DNA from: Tillandsia leiboldiana
Taxonomy: Eukaryota; Streptophyta; Magnoliopsida; Poales; Bromeliaceae
DNA: 64,000 nt
Reading direction: 5' to 3'
NCBI GenBank assembly: GCA_029204045.2
Contig: JAQNDB010000207.1
Location: 1-64,000 of the forward strand
The notes beneath the pieces are model-generated. The model did not search any database. It was not told the origin of the DNA and saw only the letters and a list, made by a program, of their open reading frames with translations. A program made the translations under genes and the position numbers. Within the stretch, counting starts at the first letter, position 1; every line of letters starts with the position of its first letter. Below, piece after piece: positions 54,905 to 64,000 of the stretch.

Positions 54905-54953
54905 GCATATACAGAGGAGACTCTGTCCGTTTACAGAGAGATTCTGTATATGC
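54905..54953 (+). other. Conserved LTR-end hairpin, element E 5' LTR
   Basis: Outer perfect 11 bp stem GCATATACAGA/TCTGTATATGC and inner perfect stem CTCTGT-CCGTTT-ACAGAG. The copy in the 3' LTR is 61982-62030. Confidence 0.8.
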
Positions 54954-55078
54954 GGCGGGTCTGGGCACGCGCCGGGGAAGAGAGGTTTTCTTTTATCAAA
55001 AAAAAATTTATACGTCAAATGTTTGACTTTTGTGAATCGTTTCCGCTAAAACAAACCCCCGGGGCGTGACAGATTAAA

Positions 55079-55090
55079 TGGTATCAGAGA
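55079..55090 (+). other. Primer-binding site of element E
   Basis: TGGTATCAGAGA eight bases after the LTR, tRNA-Met complement. Confidence 0.88.
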
Positions 55091-55284
55091 GTTCTTTCAA
55101 TCACAACAGTTAGTGCCGACATCCGTGGGAATACCTCACTTGCCTACACATGAATGAAATTGGTAGGGCATAGGACTGTAGAACGTGAGTGACCAAGGGG
55201 GGGAAAATGTTGAGTCCTTTCTCTCACTTTATGGTTGTTGTTAGTAGGGTAGTCTAAAGTTGACTCTTGTGATGTGTGACAGAC

Positions 55285-58242
55285 ATGGCCCGTACTAGAT
55301 CATCGGCCGGGGACGCAGAGGCAGACGCGACGACGTCGACCGCCGCGGAGAACCAGCTCCTGCGGCAGCAACTGCGGGAGATGGCGGGGAATCTGGCAAA
55401 CCTCACTGAGCACGTGCGTCAGTTGACGCAACAGCAGCAGGCCGCGACGGTGACGGTCGCCCCGGTTCCTCCACAGGGGCCGACAGCACCGGCCGCGGCA
55501 CCACCGACAGTGCCACCGCCGGCGGCGGCTACGGGACCGGCGTCGGGGACAACCAGCAGGGTTACTCTGGAGGAGACTGGGGTCACACCTACCCCTACCG
55601 TGTCTGCCGCCGCCGCGGGGGAGCGGACGGTTGTGAGGACTGAGCGAGATCGGGTGCGGGCCAACCTGAAGGACTTCAAGAAATACGACCCACCCACGTT
55701 CGAAGGGGACACGACTGATCCTTGGGTCGTCGAGAAATGGGTGGGGTCGATGGAGAAACTTTTTGAAGACTTACTCATGGAGGATGACGAGCGGGTTCCC
55801 CTAGCAATCCACTGCTTAGAGGGGAACGCCCGCTTGTGGTGGAAGACGGTACGCCCCGATCCTGCTAAGGGTACCGCACTTCCGTCCTGGGCAACATTCA
55901 AACAGGAGCTGTTCGGGGCCTTCTTCACTAGCAGTGTCAAGAAAAAGTTGGAGGATGACCTGAGCCACATCCAGCAGGGGAACCGGACTGTCATGGAGTA
56001 TCAGCGGGAGTTCGTCCGGCAAGCAAACTGCGTCCCGTTCGTCATAAGGGACGAGGCTCACAAGGCGCAACTCTTTGTGGATGGCTTGCGGAGCAATATC
56101 TTCGAGGTGGTGCAAGCAGCCGAACTGCACACCTTCCAGAAAGTGGTCGACAGAGCCACTACGGTGGAGCGGGGTTTTGCGGTCACCCGCGCCAGAAGGG
56201 AGAACTCGACGCGGCTGGAGGACCGAAAGCGGCAACAGCAGAAATCGGGGGGAGGCTCTTGGAGCGGGGCCGGGGCCCCCAAACGGTGGAGACCACAGGC
56301 GGGGCCCCGGAGCGCGCCAACAGGAGGACCGGGGCCGGGGATTAGGCCTTGTGTCATATGCGGGGGAGGGCACCTGGCGGGAGAGTGCCCCCAAAGAGGC
56401 GACCACTGCTTCAGGCGCGGCAAACGGGGGCACTTTCGCCGCAACTGCCCCTTAGGCGGGGGATCTGCGTCCTCTGCAGCTTCTACGCCCACGCCACAGC
56501 TCTCAGGGCGGGGGAAAGCTCCTATGGCGTCAACTTCTAGACCCCCTGCACCACGGCGCGAGGAGTACAGGCAGCCACAACCAGGCGTGAGAGTTTTCTC
56601 AATGACCCGCCAAGATACAGATCCGCCGGAGGACGCACTTGCAGGTACTACTTCCGTTTCAAATTCCCGTGCTAGAACCCTTTTCGATACCGGATCAACA
56701 CACTCGTTCATTTCTCGTGATTTCGTATTTATGCATGATCTCGAGGAGGCACCCCTCCAAACTTTCTTGACGGTTCAAACGGCGGGAGGGACGTTGGAGG
56801 CGGTCAGCTTTGTGGCCGCCTGCCCGATTATGCTAGGGCGGCTGGCTTGCCCTGGGGATTTGGTGGTAATTCCCCTGAGGGAGTACGACGTGGTGTTGGG
56901 CATGAACTGGCTCACGAGGTACCAGGCACTCATCGATTGCGACAAGCGACAGCTGCGATTACAAGAACCGGGTTTCCCTGAGCATGTGTACATCATGGGC
57001 AAGAGCATCTCCTTCCCGGCGATTATCTCAGCGGCACGGGCCAGAAGACTGATGGAGGGTGGGTGCGTGGCCTATTTAGCATCGGTGGATTTGGCTACCC
57101 GACCCCCGACGACACTTTCGGATATCCCAGTGGTGAGGGACTTCCCCGACGTTTTTCCCACGGAACTGCCTGGGATGCCCCCTGAGCGGGAGGTGGTGTT
57201 CCCTATCGAGCTACTACCAGGCACGCAGCCTATCACGAAGGCGCCTTACCGGATGGCCTTCGCAGAGCTGAAGGAGCTTAAAGCACAACTTGAGGACCTA
57301 TTGGACAAAGGTTTTATCAGACCGAGTGTATCGCCCTGGGGTGCACCGGTACTTTTTGTGCGGAAGAAAGACGGAAGCCTGCGTCTCTGCATCGATTACA
57401 GAGGGATAAACAAAGTTACAGTGAAGAATAAGTACCCCCTGCCCAGAATAGACGACCTCTTCGACCAGCTGAGAGGGGCGACGGTCTTCTCCAAAATCGA
57501 TCTGCAATCGGGCTACCACCAACTCCGGGTTCGGGACGAGGACATCCCGAAGACTGCCTTCCGGACCCGGTATGGCCACTACGAGTTTACGGTTATGCCC
57601 TTCGGACTCACGAACGCCCCCACAGTCTTCATGGACATGATGAACCGGATCTTCAGACCCTCCCTTGATCAGTTCGTGGTGGCTTTCATCGATGACATCC
57701 TGATTTATTCCACTACCGACGAGGAGCACGAGGACCATTTGCGAACGATCCTCCAGACCCTCAGAGAGCAGAAGCTGTTCGCTAAACTCAAGAAGTGTGA
57801 GTTCTGGCTGCGCGAGGTCGGTTTCCTAGGACATGTGATCTCGGCACAGGGAATCGCCGTGGACCCCAAGAAGGTGGAATCAGTGCTCGACTGGCAGCCG
57901 CCGACGACGGTGACAGAGGTCCGCAGTTTCCTAGGATTGGCAGGATATTACAGGCGCTTCGTGGAAGATTTTGCGAAGATTGCTACCCCTTTAAATCGGT
58001 TAACCAGAAAAGGGGAGAAGTTCATATGGACGGCAAAATGCCAGGAGAGTTTTGAGGAACTCAAGAGGAGATTAACCAGGGCACCAATACTTGTGCTACC
58101 GACACCCGGAGAGGATTATGAAGTGTACTGCGATGCATCAAGGATCGGTCTTGGAGGTGTTCTGATGCAACAGGGGAGAGTGATTGCCTACGCGTCCAGG
58201 CAACTAAAGGATTACGAAAAGACTACCCGATACACGACCTAG
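55285..58242 (+). CDS. Gag-protease-RT of gypsy element E, ended by a frameshift
   Basis: 985 codons from the first ATG (MARTRSSAGD). Domains with approximate residues: N-terminal coiled coil and Gln-rich stretch (25-55), Pro/Ala linker, gag core (115-260, WWKTVRPD), Arg-rich segment, zinc knuckles (about 354-388), protease DTGS (Asp468), RT (about 615-900; SKIDLQSGYHQ, FIDD with Asp803/804) and the start of RNase H (YCDAS near 948). In the second knuckle a Cys is Arg (CFRRGKRGHF, residue 378). One base is missing near 58220 by comparison with D, so the frame ends at DYEKTTRYTT. The rest of RNase H and integrase follow in other ORFs. The N-terminal proteins could still be made. Confidence 0.92.
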   Translation: MARTRSSAGDAEADATTSTAAENQLLRQQLREMAGNLANLTEHVRQLTQQQQAATVTVAPVPPQGPTAPAAAPPTVPPPAAATGPASGTTSRVTLEETGVTPTPTVSAAAAGERTVVRTERDRVRANLKDFKKYDPPTFEGDTTDPWVVEKWVGSMEKLFEDLLMEDDERVPLAIHCLEGNARLWWKTVRPDPAKGTALPSWATFKQELFGAFFTSSVKKKLEDDLSHIQQGNRTVMEYQREFVRQANCVPFVIRDEAHKAQLFVDGLRSNIFEVVQAAELHTFQKVVDRATTVERGFAVTRARRENSTRLEDRKRQQQKSGGGSWSGAGAPKRWRPQAGPRSAPTGGPGPGIRPCVICGGGHLAGECPQRGDHCFRRGKRGHFRRNCPLGGGSASSAASTPTPQLSGRGKAPMASTSRPPAPRREEYRQPQPGVRVFSMTRQDTDPPEDALAGTTSVSNSRARTLFDTGSTHSFISRDFVFMHDLEEAPLQTFLTVQTAGGTLEAVSFVAACPIMLGRLACPGDLVVIPLREYDVVLGMNWLTRYQALIDCDKRQLRLQEPGFPEHVYIMGKSISFPAIISAARARRLMEGGCVAYLASVDLATRPPTTLSDIPVVRDFPDVFPTELPGMPPEREVVFPIELLPGTQPITKAPYRMAFAELKELKAQLEDLLDKGFIRPSVSPWGAPVLFVRKKDGSLRLCIDYRGINKVTVKNKYPLPRIDDLFDQLRGATVFSKIDLQSGYHQLRVRDEDIPKTAFRTRYGHYEFTVMPFGLTNAPTVFMDMMNRIFRPSLDQFVVAFIDDILIYSTTDEEHEDHLRTILQTLREQKLFAKLKKCEFWLREVGFLGHVISAQGIAVDPKKVESVLDWQPPTTVTEVRSFLGLAGYYRRFVEDFAKIATPLNRLTRKGEKFIWTAKCQESFEELKRRLTRAPILVLPTPGEDYEVYCDASRIGLGGVLMQQGRVIAYASRQLKDYEKTTRYTT

Positions 58243-58856
58243 AATTGGCTGTCGTAGTCTTCGTTTTAAAACTGTGGAGGCATTATCTCTTTGGAGTCCA
58301 CTGTAACGTCTTCTCGGATCATCAAAGTCTTAAGTACATCTTTACCCAAAAGGAATTAAACTTGCGGTAGAGGCGGTGGCTAGAGTTGTTGAAGGATTAC
58401 GACTTGACGATTCAATACCATCCCGGGAAGGCAAACGTGGTGGCAGACGCCTTGAGCAGAAAAGGGCATCAAGAAGAGGCGTCAGGGAGCGCGATAACGG
58501 AGCAGAACCACCTGATCGCGGAGTTCGCACGAATGCAGTTGGAGGTGGTGCCGGCAGGCACGGTTATGCAACTTCTAACCTTGGTGGTCAAGCCGACGTT
58601 ATTTGAGAAGATCCGGGAGGGACAGCAGACCGACCCACACTTACAGCGCGTTCGAGATAAAATTCCCCTGGACCAACAGAGCGATTTTGCGGTGGAAGTT
58701 GACGGCACCTTACGTTTCCGCGGACGGATCTGCGTGCCGGATTCGTCGGAGTTGAAGGAGAAAATCTTGACTGAGGCACACCAGGCCCCTTATGCGGCAC
58801 ATCCAGGGGGCACGAAGATGTACAGGGACCTCAAATAGATCTACTGGTGGCCCAAA
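58220..58856 (+). pseudogene. RNase H end and integrase N-terminus of element E
   Basis: Continues after the frameshift with LELAVVVF-, SDHQSLKYIFTQKELNLR, a TAG at 58369 (Gln in D), then WLELLKDYDLTIQYHPGKANVVADALSRK (open from 58386), and HPGGTKMYRDLK with a second TAG at 58836 (Gln in D). Otherwise collinear with D. Confidence 0.85.
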
Positions 58857-60038
58857 ATGAAGGAGGACGTCACCCGACACGTAGCTCATTGCCTAGTGTG
58901 CCAACCGATAAAGGCCGAGCATCAGCGGCCAGCAGGGAAGCTACAGCCTCTACCGGTGCCGGAGTGGAAGTGGGATCAGATCACCATGGACTTTGTCACG
59001 GGGTTTCCACGTTCGCAACAGGGCCACGACGCGATTTGGGTCGTAGTCGACCGGTTAACCAAGTCAGCGCACTTTTTGCCAATTCACACGACCTGGACCC
59101 GAGAACGGTTAGCTCAAGCCTATATTACCGAGATCGTGAGACTACATGGCGTGCCGGCATCGATCGCCTCGGACAGAGACACGCGCTTTGTCTCGAAGTT
59201 TTGGCAGAGCCTTCAGCGGGCTATGGGGACCAGACTACAGTTCAGCACAGCCTTTCACCCTCAGACGGACGGACAGTCGGAGCGTGTGATACAAACCCTC
59301 GAGGACCTGCTTTGCGCCTGTGTGCTTGATTGGGGGATCGGTTGGTCACGCTACCTACCTCTCGTGGAATTTGCCTACAACAACAGCTACCAGGCCAGCA
59401 TCCAGATGGCGCCCTACGAAGCCTTATATGGAAGGCGCTGTCGATCCCCGATCTGTTGGGACGACTTGGGAGAACGGAAATTCTTAGGACCCGACTTAGT
59501 GGAGGAAACGGAAGAGAAGGTACGCCTCATCAGACAGCGCTTGCTGACCGCGCAGAGTCGACAAAAGAGCTACGCAGACCAGAGGCGCCGCGACTTGGAA
59601 TTCCAAGTGGGAGAGCATGTGTTTTTGCGGGTCTCGCCGTCCAGAGGAATCAAGCGTTTCGGGCTGAGAGGTAAGCTGAGCCCACGGTTTGTGGGGCCAT
59701 TCGAAATCCTGGAGCGCATTGGCCCAGTGGCTTACCGCCTTGCCCTACCACCAAACCTCGACCGAGTCCACGACGTCTTCCACGTCTCGATGCTCCGAAA
59801 ATACCATCCCGATCCATCACACGTCCTGGACGCCTCTGCACTCGAACTTAAGGAAGACCTAAGCTTCGAGGAAACCCCGGTGAGAATCCTGGCAAGGGAA
59901 AACAGATTGCTGCGAAATCGGGCCATCCCCTACGTGAAGGTACTTTGGAGCAACCATGAGGAGCGAGAAGCAACATGGGAGCTGGAACCTAAAATGAGGG
60001 AGTGCTACCCCGACCTTTTCACCACCACCCGGGTTTGA
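58857..60038 (+). CDS. Integrase with chromodomain-like tail, element E (fragment of pol)
   Basis: 393 open codons in frame after the TAG; the integrase would normally be made as part of the polyprotein. Contains the end of the HHCC finger (HCLVCQ), catalytic core with Asp in ITMDFVTGFP, Asp in IASDRDTRF and Glu in DGQSERVIQ, the conserved C-terminal GPFEILERIGPVAYRLALP, and a chromodomain-like end (VKVLWSNHEEREATWELE). That tail is typical of Tekay/Del chromoviruses and is thought to steer integration to heterochromatin. All three catalytic residues are present. Confidence 0.88.
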   Translation: MKEDVTRHVAHCLVCQPIKAEHQRPAGKLQPLPVPEWKWDQITMDFVTGFPRSQQGHDAIWVVVDRLTKSAHFLPIHTTWTRERLAQAYITEIVRLHGVPASIASDRDTRFVSKFWQSLQRAMGTRLQFSTAFHPQTDGQSERVIQTLEDLLCACVLDWGIGWSRYLPLVEFAYNNSYQASIQMAPYEALYGRRCRSPICWDDLGERKFLGPDLVEETEEKVRLIRQRLLTAQSRQKSYADQRRRDLEFQVGEHVFLRVSPSRGIKRFGLRGKLSPRFVGPFEILERIGPVAYRLALPPNLDRVHDVFHVSMLRKYHPDPSHVLDASALELKEDLSFEETPVRILARENRLLRNRAIPYVKVLWSNHEEREATWELEPKMRECYPDLFTTTRV

Positions 60039-60075
60039 GTTTCGAGGACGAAACTCATTTTTAAGAGGTGAGTGG
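60039..60075 (+). other. Polypurine-type tract of element E
   Basis: GAGGACGAAACTC, TTTTTAAGAGGTGAGTGG, then TGTAATAACC of the 3' LTR. The GAGGACGAAAC motif is shared with D and, as GGGGACGAAAC, with F. Confidence 0.7.
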
Positions 60076-62148
60076 TGTAATAACCGCGGGTTTATTTGTC
60101 TTTCTAGACTTTCCTTTGAATTTTTCTGAACCGCTTTTCGACTAAGGGGTCCGGGGGTGAATTATTTTTCCTGTAATTTTGGGCAGACCGTCGGGGCTCG
60201 CAAGTATTTTTAGACAATAAAGCTCGTCAAATGGAGAACGGCGGCGCGATCGGTTTTGGATTCCGACTCCGGAATCTCCCGAAATAAATTCCGGAAGTTT
60301 CAGTACGGTTCAGGCGACTTACACAATTATCGAGGCAGACCGGACCCTGGTTCGCACCCAATCGACTAGTCTTTCCGTTTGAGGTAGGGGATTTACCCAC
60401 TCCATTTCACGTGCGCCCGATCATTTATTCTCTTTTCTTTCTAATTGGGTTTAATCCGATTGCGCCTAAAGGACCAATTAATCGGCTTTGGGGAATTAGG
60501 TTTTTGGAACCCCTTCTTGTTCCTCTTACCTGGACGCACGATACCCCGAGCACGGACGAGGAACGTTTTCCCCAAACCCTCTTCTTCCCATAGATCGGCG
60601 TGGTTTACCGCGGCGAAGCGATCGAGGAGAGGAGGAACGATCGCACACCCCCGGGACGATCCCTCTTCTTGCAACCCCGACGCCGCGACCAAGCTGTCTG
60701 GGCACACAGCGAGGGCGTTTTAGTTGGAGTTCCGCACGTCTTCTCCTTCGCATTGAGGTGGGTTTCTTCGTGGTGTTTAGCGTCGGTCTCCGGCGGTCGT
60801 TCTCCTTTTGATAATTATATGTTGGCGGGTTACCTTCGAGTACACGTATTATTGCCTTAACTTTGATTATACATGTTAGCGGGTTACTTTCGATCGCGTA
60901 TGCTACGGTTTTACTTTTGATTATGCATGTTGCCGTTCTACTCTTGCTATATATTATGATACTGACATGATGGTGGTTATGGTTACTTGGCTCGAGGCTG
61001 CAGCACGCGCACCCGCGGTTTGGCCACCGCAAAGGGTGCGCTTTTCCGGAAAAGCGGTCTATTGACCCGTGTATACCCATGAGGTGACATAGTGGGGCCC
61101 CTTATGTAGTTGTGGGGTTTGAGGCGCCGAGGTGCGAGCGGTGCGACCCGTCGGTTTAGTTGTCCGACGTGGTCGGGTATTGCAGGTACGGTACGGCCGT
61201 CGGTTTAGTTGTCCGACGTGGTCGGGTATTGCAGGTACGGTACGGCCGTCGGTTTAGTTGTCCGACGTGGCCGGGTATTGCAGGATACAGGGGTACAGGT
61301 TGTCTTTTCCCTTTGAGGGGAGTGGTTGCTCCGGTTGACTTTACGGTTTGTTTTACTACTTTTCCTGCTCTACTATCATTCGTTATTGACTTCCCACGTG
61401 GTGACAGGGTCCAGACGAGGGGAGAGGTAGGCGACGGTGAGGACGGGGCAGGAGCTTCCGGGGCGCTGGGGACCCTGGGCTGTATTTCCTCTTTCACCTT
61501 TACATTTCATTTACATTGTAGTTATTTGTGAGGTTCTCGATACCCTCGTGGGGTCGGCGTGGATGTCGGTACGGTTTACATTTGGTTGTCCTCTTATACT
61601 TTTATTCTTCCTTTAATTATGTTGGTCGTTTGGAAAAGAAAAAGCAAAACCAAAGAAAAGATTGCGAAAACCGTTTTCAAAATTTAAGTGTCGTGTGGGC
61701 ACTGATTTCAAAACCCTGGGGATTTATGGATTGCGAAAATGAATTTCAAAACTCGAGTGTCGTGTGGGCACTGATTTCAAAACCCTGTGGATTTATGCTG
61801 GTTTCGAAACGCGTTTTCAAAACTCGAGTGCCGGGTAGGCGCATTTTCAACGACTGTGGATTTATCCTTTCAAATTGATTGGCCATACATTTTAAATAAA
61901 TTATGGTACTAGTTGTATGTTAGTAACTGTTGTGATTGAATGGTTGCTTGTGTTGGGAACATGTACTAAACGCTACGCCGTGCATATACAGAGGAGACTC
62001 TGTCCGTTTACAGAGAGATTCTGTATATGCGGCGGGTCTGGGCACGCGCCGGGGAAGAGAGGTTTTCTTTTATCAAAAAAAAATTTATACGTCAAATGTT
62101 TGACTTTTGTGAATCGTTTCCGCTAAAACAAACCCCCGGGGTGTGACA
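60076..62148 (+). repeat. 3' LTR of element E
   Basis: 2073 bp; the same landmarks as the 5' LTR: hairpin 61015-61030, 49 bp repeat 61149-61287, LTR-end hairpin 61982-62030. Confidence 0.95.
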
Positions 62149-63190
62149 GCAGTTGTTGACTTGGAACCAGTTTCGTGCTTTGCGGCTCAGGACCTTCTTT
62201 CCTGACAGTGTAAGCAGAAACTGGAAGGGGATCTTAGGCTCCTGCAGTAGGGGAGTCGACCTCTTTTGGAGTATGTTCGCGAGTTTTGCGATTGTTGAGC
62301 CGTGTACCCCATGTCGCCTGGATGAGGCCCAGGAGGTTGAGCTAGTTGAGAAAGGACTGCATCGGAATATCTATCACTTGGTGTATTCTCGGCGGGCGCC
62401 GTCGTTAGATGCAGCGATTGAGCATGCTTAGCGGGTTGACCAAGGATCAGTGATCATGTCAGAGATAGACGGAGCGCCAGGGACCAGCTCCGGGGAGAGG
62501 CATCCAGTGCCGCCTGAGTTTGGACAGTCGAGTAGATCGAGACCCCGGGGCCGCCACGATCCCAGTCTGAGGGTCGTGAGTCTCAGAGGAGACAGAGACC
62601 AGGAGGTTCTCCGCAGCCGATGTATCAGCAGCAGCAGCGGGATGACTGTGTCCTTGGTGGTGGGCCGCATTTTGCGCCGCAGTGTGACCACAGGCAGGGC
62701 ACTGATCATGGTCTTGTCCTAAAGCGGGGTCATCAGTCGCTTGGGCAGCTTCGGTTCCTCCTCCTCCGCTCTTCCAGACAGGCGGAGCTTCGACAGGTTA
62801 TGGCCAGATAGTTAGGGCCACTTCTTCGCGGCAGTCCGACGAACGACCACCCCCGAGCGGGAGCGTCTATGTCGCACAGGATGAGGATTCGGGGGCAGCT
62901 AGCCACGTGGTGGCAGGTATTAATCTTATCTCCCCTACACGCACTTGAGCGTTATTTGTTACCGGAGCATCGCATTCATTTCTTCTGTAGGGCATTTGCA
63001 TTGTTGTATGGGCTAGAGATAGGACCCTTAGCTTGTGCTCATGAGGTTCAGATACCTGATCACGTGTTGCACATAGATGAGTGTTGTTGGTCCTTCCCAG
63101 TGCAGTTAGGGCCCTGGTTTTTGCCTGTTGATCTTTTGGCCCTTCCTCAGCTCCGGGATTTTGAGGTAGTATTGGGTATAGGACTGTGAG
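62149..63190 (+). pseudogene. Decayed gag-protease of gypsy element H
   Basis: Resumes after E. 62153-62431 encodes a gag core piece (LTWNQFRALRLRTFFPDSV... DEAQEVELVEKGL, IYHLVYSRRAPSLDAAIEHA). 62520-62820 holds Gln/Arg-rich pieces without an intact zinc knuckle. 62860-63189 resembles an aspartic protease region (AGINLISPTRT, ALFVTGASHSF-like in shifted frames, then LRDFEVVLGIGL), with stops and Asp of DTGA replaced. It is not close to D, E, F or G gag, so H is a different gypsy family; the lineage is not assigned. Confidence 0.7.
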
Positions 63191-63214
63191 GATCTGAGAC
63201 CTTGATGCTTGAGT

Positions 63215-63403
63215 GATGCCACACCGTTGATACACGGTGGTGATGCCACACCGTTGATACACGGTGGTGATGCCACACCGTTGATACACGGTGGTGTTGC
63301 CACACCGTTGATACACGGTGGTGATGCCACACCGTTGATACACGGTGGTGATGCCACGCTGTTGGTGCACGGCAGTGATGCCACGTTGTAGGTACACAAC
63401 GGT
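63215..63403 (+). repeat. 27-bp imperfect-palindrome minisatellite in element H
   Basis: Seven units at 63215, 63242, 63269, 63296, 63323, 63350 and 63377. The core unit is GATGCCACACCGTTGATACA followed by CGGTGGT; CCACACCGT and ACACGGTGG can pair around TTGAT. The last two units are diverged. The 27 bp period keeps all frames open. Confidence 0.92.
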
Positions 63404-64000
63404 GAGAGTTTTTGGATGGTTCGGACTTTTGACCGCGAGTTTGGGCATCAGCTTTATGATCGCCTTGCGAACCAGTTTTCAGTCCCGTTCACCGACGGTT
63501 TGGTCCCCATCAGGGTGTTCTTTATTAGTTGAGGGATCGACTTCGACCCATGGGTCCGTTGGGGTTATGATAGCATGTTGAGTGACCAACTGTGGCATTA
63601 GATTGTGTCTCTCGAGGATCCCTTTTGAGGGTAGCCTGCAGTTGTGTAGTCCACTCGAGTGGGTTTGGATCGGGAAGCAACCGAGTGAAGACCCCAGCTT
63701 ATTGGTTTCCCTTCCTCATTGGATGAATGTGTGGGGTATATGTCGGGTCGTCTTGTTGAGGTTGGCACCATGATGTGGTTTGGTGCGTGTTGCACTAGTG
63801 GTTATTTCAGTTTCCCCCAGCCTCTTATTGGAGCCCCTTTGGTATTTCACGTCTCAGCTCAGGAGTGATGTGTTTTTCCTCGCCCGTGATTGACTTGCCC
63901 TTTTGAGATCTGCGATTGTTGGAGTACGAGGGACGCCCGTTGCAATTTCTGGCTCGAGAGATGAGAGAATTGCACATCGGGCCATACCGTACTTGTTGTT
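63404..64000 (+). other. Unresolved decayed internal sequence of element H
   Basis: No RT or RNase H motif could be recognised. The last ~85 bp encode YEGRPLQFLAREMREL, which resembles the segment before the chromodomain-like tail of integrase (ETPVRILARE in E); if so, most of pol is deleted here. Confidence 0.4.

Larger units (their letters stand above)
52950..55071 (+). repeat. 5' LTR of element E
   Basis: TGTAATAACCG...GGGCGTGACA. Contains hairpin GCGGTTTGGCCACCGC (53889-53904) followed by CTTTTCCGGAAAAG, a 49 bp tandem repeat with almost four copies (54023-54210), degenerate TTTCAAAA/GTGTGGGCACTGA repeats (54590-54780) and the LTR-end hairpin (54905-54953). Confidence 0.95.
52950..62148 (+). 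mobile_element. Near-complete Tekay-type gypsy element E (9199 bp)
   Basis: LTRs 52950-55071 (2122 bp) and 60076-62148 (2073 bp), exact target duplication GCAGT (52945-52949 and 62149-62153), primer site, gag-pol and a purine-containing tract before the 3' LTR. The LTR length difference is one 49 bp repeat unit. The few LTR substitutions suggest a fairly recent insertion. Confidence 0.96.

Noticed and set aside
55276..55284. Start of E gag-pol three codons upstream
   Set aside because: That start is GTG; the first ATG is at 55285 and matches the MARTRSS start seen in G gag.
63215..63403. CRISPR-like regular repeat array
   Set aside because: Units are contiguous with no unique spacers, and the context is a plant retrotransposon. 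It is a minisatellite.

Overview
The window is plant nuclear heterochromatin built almost wholly of LTR retrotransposons inserted into one another. I found no host gene, tRNA gene or complete rRNA gene. The element families point to a flowering plant with a repeat-rich genome: Ty1/copia elements of Sirevirus (SIRE/Maximus) type, with a third env-like ORF, AGGGGGAG polypurine tracts and a tRNA-Met primer site; Ty3/gypsy chromoviruses of Tekay/Del type, with a chromodomain-like integrase tail and 2-3 kb LTRs; and Cassandra-type TRIMs carrying 5S rRNA sequence. The species cannot be fixed from this.

Layout. 1-19630, minus strand: two nearly identical Sirevirus copies (A left, B right) in an LTR-internal-LTR-internal-LTR tandem sharing the LTR at 8551-9895. 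They interrupt the 3' LTR of gypsy element D, whose LTR remainder (19631-20074) and gag-pol (20127-24522, minus) follow. D's gag is cut at 24522 by gypsy element G (minus). One LTR of G runs from 24523 to 47485 and is split by a TRIM (24807-25380), a complete young Sirevirus C (26083-36990, plus, duplication AAGTA) and an internally deleted gypsy F (37579-46513, minus, duplication CCCGC). G's short internal region (47486-48097) and the first 130 bp of its other LTR follow, cut at 48228 by gypsy element H (plus). H has a 3.3 kb LTR and a decayed internal region, broken by a minus-strand TRIM (51600-52175, duplication GTGAG) and a nearly intact gypsy E (52950-62148, plus, duplication GCAGT). H continues to the window end.

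How the parts work. C is the only element with uninterrupted gag-pol (1705 codons) and, where compared, identical LTRs, so it is the best candidate for recent activity. A and B lack protease and the integrase zinc finger and share nonsense codons and a frameshift, so they could only have been copied with proteins supplied in trans. E is nearly autonomous but has one frameshift, two stop codons and a damaged zinc knuckle.

The most interesting signals are noncoding. (1) The Sirevirus LTR leader carries eight consecutive hairpins with the same TGGATT loop on eight different self-complementary stems, preceded by two long perfect hairpins. (2) The env-like ORF3 has its own upstream module that copies the LTR promoter layout (clustered ATCCGGAT palindromes plus TATA box), followed by a 5'-UTR intron of conserved size. 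(3) A block of about 124 bp between pol and ORF3 is almost invariant between otherwise diverged copies. (4) The gypsy LTRs of E, F and G share two hairpins whose stems show compensatory base changes.
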